A DNA stretch of 8,745 nucleotides, taken from NCBI GenBank assembly GCA_024225895.1, contig JAAEMC010000427.1, forward strand, positions 1-8,745, given 5' to 3'. Source of the DNA: Desulfobacteraceae bacterium (GTDB lineage Bacteria; Desulfobacterota; Desulfobacteria; Desulfobacterales; Desulfobacteraceae). Both the position numbers and the translations under genes were made by a program. Below the pieces are notes generated by a model that worked only from the letters and a program-made list of their open reading frames with translations, was not told where the DNA came from and made no database searches. Positions 5,097 to 8,745 of this stretch are shown piece by piece; the stretch's first letter is position 1, and each line of letters opens with the position of its first letter.

Positions 5097-8000
5097 TTGC
5101 CATTAAACTTCTTTTCCCAGGGTTTTTTCTTTTTTTTCACAGGTTTTACCGGCGCACACCGTCTTTCAATACTCTTCTTACCTAAAAGTGTTTCAACCTG
5201 TTCAAAAAGAGCTGCATCTGCACTGATGTTATAATCTTGTGACATCTTAATGGAGACTGAAAGGTCCTGTTCAAAAATAAGCTTCAAGCAGACAGCAGTA
5301 TCACCGGGATATTGTTCAAGTATTGATTTGAGTTCTACCAGTGTTTCAGGTTCTGTATCATTGGCATCTGTTGTAATCAGGATGCCATTGGTCCATTCTT
5401 CAACCGCCTGCTCCACCGGAACAATGGTATTGGCGATAAGTTTGGTAATGTTTTCTTTTTTCTGGACCTCTGCTTCCACAATCACGATCTCTTCATCTGC
5501 CAAAAGGGTGTGTGCTTTTACATAAAGCCCCGGAAATACAACCATCTCAATGCTACCTGTCTGATCCTCAATTGCAGCAAACGCCATCATATCCCCTTTT
5601 TTGGTTTTGTGGAGTTTGAGAATTTTTAAGGAACCGCCCATGCGGATGGTTTTCTTATCCGGGATATCATGGATCGTTAATGAGTTAACTGTTGCATATG
5701 TTTTAATAATATCCTGATACTTTTCCAAGGGATGCCCGGTAATATAGAATCCCAATGATTCTTTTTCCAGGGACAACAGAATGCTGTCATCCCATTCTTC
5801 AATGTCAGGCAGTTTAGGGATAATATTCGGCAGCTGGGTTCCCCGTCCTGAATCGGCAAACAAATCGAGCTGGGAATCGGCTTTTTCTTTTTGGATCCTG
5901 GAACCGTGATCCAGCGCATCCTCTAAAACCGCCATCATCTGGCTTCGTTTATCACCGGTAGAATCAAATGCTCCGCACTTTATCAATGCCTCAAGGACCT
6001 TTTTATTGACTTTGCCTATGTTGACCCGTTCACAGAAATCATAGATTGATTTAAATGCTTCAGTTGTGCGGTCCTTTACAATGGATTCAATGGCACCTTC
6101 CCCAACATTTTTAACGGCAGCCAGGCCAAAGCGGATAGATTCGCCGAAAACATTAAAGTGGGCATCACTCATGTTTATATCCGGGGGAAGGACTTCGATA
6201 TTGTGGACCCGGCATTCATCCATATACTTGATAACCGCATCTGAGTTGCTCATTTCACTGGTCATCAGGGCTGCAATGAATTCCAGAGTGTAATTGGCTT
6301 TCAGGTAGGCAGTCTGATATGCAATCAAGGCATAGGCTGCACTATGGGATTTATTAAAACCATATCCGCCGAATTTCTCCATTAAATCAAAGAGTTCGGC
6401 CGCTTTTTTCAGGTCATGGTTATTTTCCTTTGCACCTTTTAAGAACAAGCCCCGGTGCTCTTCCATCATGGCCACAATTTTTTTACCCATGGCCTTTCTT
6501 AACCCGTCTGCGTCTGCCATGGAGTAATTGGCCAGGACACCGGCAATTTTCATGACTTGTTCCTGGTAAAGGATCACGCCATAGGTCTCTTTTAATACCG
6601 GTTCCAGTTCTGCAAAAAGATATTGCACATCTTCTCGCCCATGTTTTCGTTCCACGTATGCATCGGCCATACCACTGTCCAATGGACCGGGACGGTATAG
6701 GGCGACCAGTGCCACAATATCTGAGAATGCTGCAGGTTTCAGGCGTGATATCAAATCTTTCATCCCACTGCTTTCCAACTGGAAAACGCCTGTGGTATCA
6801 GCCTTCTGCAGCAACTCAAATGTTTTTGCGTCACTATAATCAAGGTTTAAAAGATCAGGGATCGGTTTGGATTGTTTTTCGATCAAGGCGATACAGTTTT
6901 TAATCACTGTCAGATTGCGCAGCCCTAAAAAATCAAATTTAACCAGTCCCAGTTTTTCAACATAATTCATGTCAAACTGGGTCAGGGTCTCCCCTTCTTT
7001 TCCCTTGTAAAGGGGGAGATATTCATATAATGGCTTGTCTGCCACTACAACACCTGCCGCATGGGTGGATGCATGCCTGGGCAGACCTTCGAGCAGAAAT
7101 GAAATTTCCAGCATTTGCTGTTTTTCTTCACTCTGGTTGCAGACATCCTTTATTTGAGGAACTTCCTCAATGGCTTTGGTCAGGTTCTTTGCATTATCAG
7201 GGATCATTTTGGCAATTTCATCTACTTCGGAAAGTAAAACACCTAATGCTCTTCCCACATCGCGGATGACTGCCTTTGCTTTCATTTTACCAAAAGTGAT
7301 GATCTGACAGACGTAATCAGATCCGCCATAGCGGTCAATGACATATTTATAGACCTGTTCCCTGCCCTCAATACAAAAATCTACATCAATATCCGGCATA
7401 CTGATCCTTGAGGGGTTTAAAAACCGCTCAAAAATCAGGCCATGTTCAATGGGATCTAAAGCAGTTATTCCCATGGCATATGCCACCATGCTGCCTGCAG
7501 CAGATCCCCTGCCTGGTCCGACAGGTACATTGATTTTTTTTGAATATTCTATGAAATCGGCAACAATCAGGAAATATCCCGGGAATCCCATATCCAGGAT
7601 AATATCAATTTCGTATTCAATACGATTCTTGTAGGCCTGTTCATCAATATCCGGGTTATTTACTTTTATAAGGGCAAGTTTTTCTTCAAATCCTTCCAAG
7701 GCTTTTCTTTTGAAAATATCTGCTTCACTTTCTTCAAAAGAATATACTGGAAAATGATATGATTTTTTCTTAAATTCCAAATTACATTTAGAGATAATCT
7801 CGACCGTATTTTCAACGGCACCTGGATAGCCTGAAAACGTATCGATCATCTCATCAGGAGATTTGAAATAAAGCTGATCAGACTCAAACTTAAACCGGTT
7901 CTGGTTGGCAAAAGTATCTCCGGTCTGGATACATAATAAAATTTCATGGGCCAGGTCATCGCCTTTGTTCAAATAGTGGCAGTCGTTGGTTGCCACCATT

Positions 8001-8611
8001 GGAATTGAGAGCCGCTGGCTGATATCTAAAAGTCCCTGGTTGACTTTCTGCTGAATCTCCATGCCGTTTTCCTGAACTTCCAGGAAAAAATTACCCTCAC
8101 CAAAAGTTTTAAGATAGAATTGGGCAGCCTCATCAGCCAAATCCATCTTTTTTTGGAGAATACTTTGGGGGATTGCCCCTTTCAAACATGCGGAAAGCCC
8201 GATCAATCCCTTTGAATGATTGACCAATAGTTCTTTGTCTATTCTGGGTTTATAATAAAATCCCTTGAGCTGGGCTATGGACGTGAGCTTGCAAAGATTG
8301 GCATACCCCTCCCGGTCTTTGGCCAATAAAACCAGATGGTTTAAGTTTCTTTTATCTAACTGGGTCCTGTCATTGATGGTTCTGGGTGCTACATAAACTT
8401 CACAGCCAATTACAGGTTTTATATATTGTTTGCGGGCCTTTTCATAAAATTCTGCTGCACCGAACATAGTGCCATGATCGGTTAAGGATACGGCATCCAT
8501 TCCATATGAATGGCATTTCTCAAAAAGGGGATCCAGGCGAATGGCACCATCCAGTAAGGAATACTCGCTATGCAGGTGCAAATGATAAAATGGTGATTGT
8601 AAATCTGTCAT
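5093..8611 (-). CDS. dnaE: DNA polymerase III subunit alpha DnaE
   Basis: This is the replicative polymerase that extends primed DNA in the holoenzyme. At 1172 residues it is near the E. coli length (1160). The N-terminal PHP domain (about 8-280) starts HLHLHSEYSLLDG and retains H12, H14, D21, H46, E71, H92, C142, D210 and H212, the full nine-residue metal-site set by alignment from memory. The C-family polymerase core has GPGRGSAAGS (365-374), the catalytic PDIDVDF with D409 and D411, and D560 in VKFDFLGL. Next come FGGYGFNKSHSAAYA (747-761), the clamp-binding motif QLDLF (914-918) and an OB fold (about 985-1065). The C-terminal domain ends in a Lys-rich tail. Only one start is possible: an in-frame TAG lies seven codons before the ATG (8609-8611). 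The Shine-Dalgarno is weak (AAGG, 8622-8625). It lies 35 bases after guaB on the same strand, probably in one operon. Confidence 0.98.
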   Translation of the reverse strand: MTDLQSPFYHLHLHSEYSLLDGAIRLDPLFEKCHSYGMDAVSLTDHGTMFGAAEFYEKARKQYIKPVIGCEVYVAPRTINDRTQLDKRNLNHLVLLAKDREGYANLCKLTSIAQLKGFYYKPRIDKELLVNHSKGLIGLSACLKGAIPQSILQKKMDLADEAAQFYLKTFGEGNFFLEVQENGMEIQQKVNQGLLDISQRLSIPMVATNDCHYLNKGDDLAHEILLCIQTGDTFANQNRFKFESDQLYFKSPDEMIDTFSGYPGAVENTVEIISKCNLEFKKKSYHFPVYSFEESEADIFKRKALEGFEEKLALIKVNNPDIDEQAYKNRIEYEIDIILDMGFPGYFLIVADFIEYSKKINVPVGPGRGSAAGSMVAYAMGITALDPIEHGLIFERFLNPSRISMPDIDVDFCIEGREQVYKYVIDRYGGSDYVCQIITFGKMKAKAVIRDVGRALGVLLSEVDEIAKMIPDNAKNLTKAIEEVPQIKDVCNQSEEKQQMLEISFLLEGLPRHASTHAAGVVVADKPLYEYLPLYKGKEGETLTQFDMNYVEKLGLVKFDFLGLRNLTVIKNCIALIEKQSKPIPDLLNLDYSDAKTFELLQKADTTGVFQLESSGMKDLISRLKPAAFSDIVALVALYRPGPLDSGMADAYVERKHGREDVQYLFAELEPVLKETYGVILYQEQVMKIAGVLANYSMADADGLRKAMGKKIVAMMEEHRGLFLKGAKENNHDLKKAAELFDLMEKFGGYGFNKSHSAAYALIAYQTAYLKANYTLEFIAALMTSEMSNSDAVIKYMDECRVHNIEVLPPDINMSDAHFNVFGESIRFGLAAVKNVGEGAIESIVKDRTTEAFKSIYDFCERVNIGKVNKKVLEALIKCGAFDSTGDKRSQMMAVLEDALDHGSRIQKEKADSQLDLFADSGRGTQLPNIIPKLPDIEEWDDSILLSLEKESLGFYITGHPLEKYQDIIKTYATVNSLTIHDIPDKKTIRMGGSLKILKLHKTKKGDMMAFAAIEDQTGSIEMVVFPGLYVKAHTLLADEEIVIVEAEVQKKENITKLIANTIVPVEQAVEEWTNGILITTDANDTEPETLVELKSILEQYPGDTAVCLKLIFEQDLSVSIKMSQDYNISADAALFEQVETLLGKKSIERRCAPVKPVKKKKKPWEKKFNGN

Positions 8612-8646
8612 TGCTATAGGGCCTTGAAACTAAGTGTCAATTAAAA

Positions 8647-8745
8647 TTATTGCTTACTTTCAACCCTGTAGTTAGGTGCTTCCTTGGTGATTATGACATC
8701 GTGAACATGACTTTCTCGCATACCAGCAGCGCTGATTTTCACAAA
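8647..8745 (-). CDS. guaB: IMP dehydrogenase GuaB, C-terminal end only
   Basis: IMP dehydrogenase oxidises IMP to XMP with NAD+, the committed step of guanine nucleotide synthesis. Only the last 32 residues lie in the window. They read [17 protein letters not shown], then [15 protein letters not shown] and stop. The RESHVHDV...TKEAPNYR signature is the characteristic GuaB C-terminus. The catalytic Cys loop and CBS domains lie beyond the window edge. The dnaE start follows 35 bases downstream with no hairpin between them, which suggests co-transcription. Confidence 0.93.
   Translation of the reverse strand, partial: FVKISAAGMRESHVHDVIITKEAPNYRVESKQ

Noticed and set aside
8609..8640. Promoter-like TTGACA and TATAGC with a 16-base gap on the - strand between guaB and dnaE
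   Set aside because: The -10 box would lie only 3 bases before the dnaE ATG, so transcription would start inside the gene and miss its start codon.
1..8745. CRISPR array, insertion sequence, prophage or defence system
   Set aside because: No regularly spaced repeats, transposase or integrase features, or defence-type domains were seen; the genes are core housekeeping or ordinary envelope genes.

Overview
This window reads as a core chromosomal segment of a Gram-negative, anaerobic, sulfate-reducer-type bacterium. The best guess is Desulfobacterota, near Desulfobacter or Desulfobacula. The grounds are an outer-membrane lipoprotein with two BON domains, a cysteine-rich double-ferredoxin protein of a type I associate with deltaproteobacterial anaerobes, and AT-leaning base composition by eye. 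The placement is inferred from protein character only. No mobile element, CRISPR array, rRNA or tRNA gene is visible, and the seven or eight genes pack densely.

Layout. Positions 1-3226 (+ strand) hold the 3' part of mnmA (tRNA 2-thiouridylase), then mtaB (tRNA methylthiotransferase) overlapping it by 4 bases, then a 353-residue Fe-S protein 17 bases further on. A 144-base gap follows, with a 10-bp inverted repeat closing an 85-nt segment and then a factor-independent terminator whose stem runs into the 3' end of the next, convergent gene. Positions 3371-4135 (- strand) encode a DjlA-type membrane-anchored J-domain co-chaperone. A 111-base divergent intergenic region carries plausible promoters in both directions. 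Positions 4247-5096 (+ strand) encode an unrecognised 85-residue membrane protein with a strongly acidic tail, then a DolP/YraP-like lipoprotein. Positions 5093-8611 (- strand) encode the replicative polymerase DnaE, convergent with dolP and sharing its stop region. Upstream of it lies the 3' end of guaB (IMP dehydrogenase), cut by the window edge.

How they work together. MnmA and MtaB both add sulfur to anticodon-loop positions (U34 and t6A37), and tRNA-Lys(UUU) is their shared substrate, so their overlap makes functional sense. The Fe-S protein may have a redox role, but its task is unknown. DjlA, the small membrane protein and the DolP-like lipoprotein form a possible envelope neighbourhood. 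guaB and dnaE are co-directional, pairing purine nucleotide supply with DNA synthesis.

There is no clear new multi-gene system here. The points most worth a second look are the acidic-tailed small membrane protein, the structured segment at 3275-3391, the cysteine-rich module of the Fe-S protein, and the complete metal-binding residue set in the PHP domain of DnaE.
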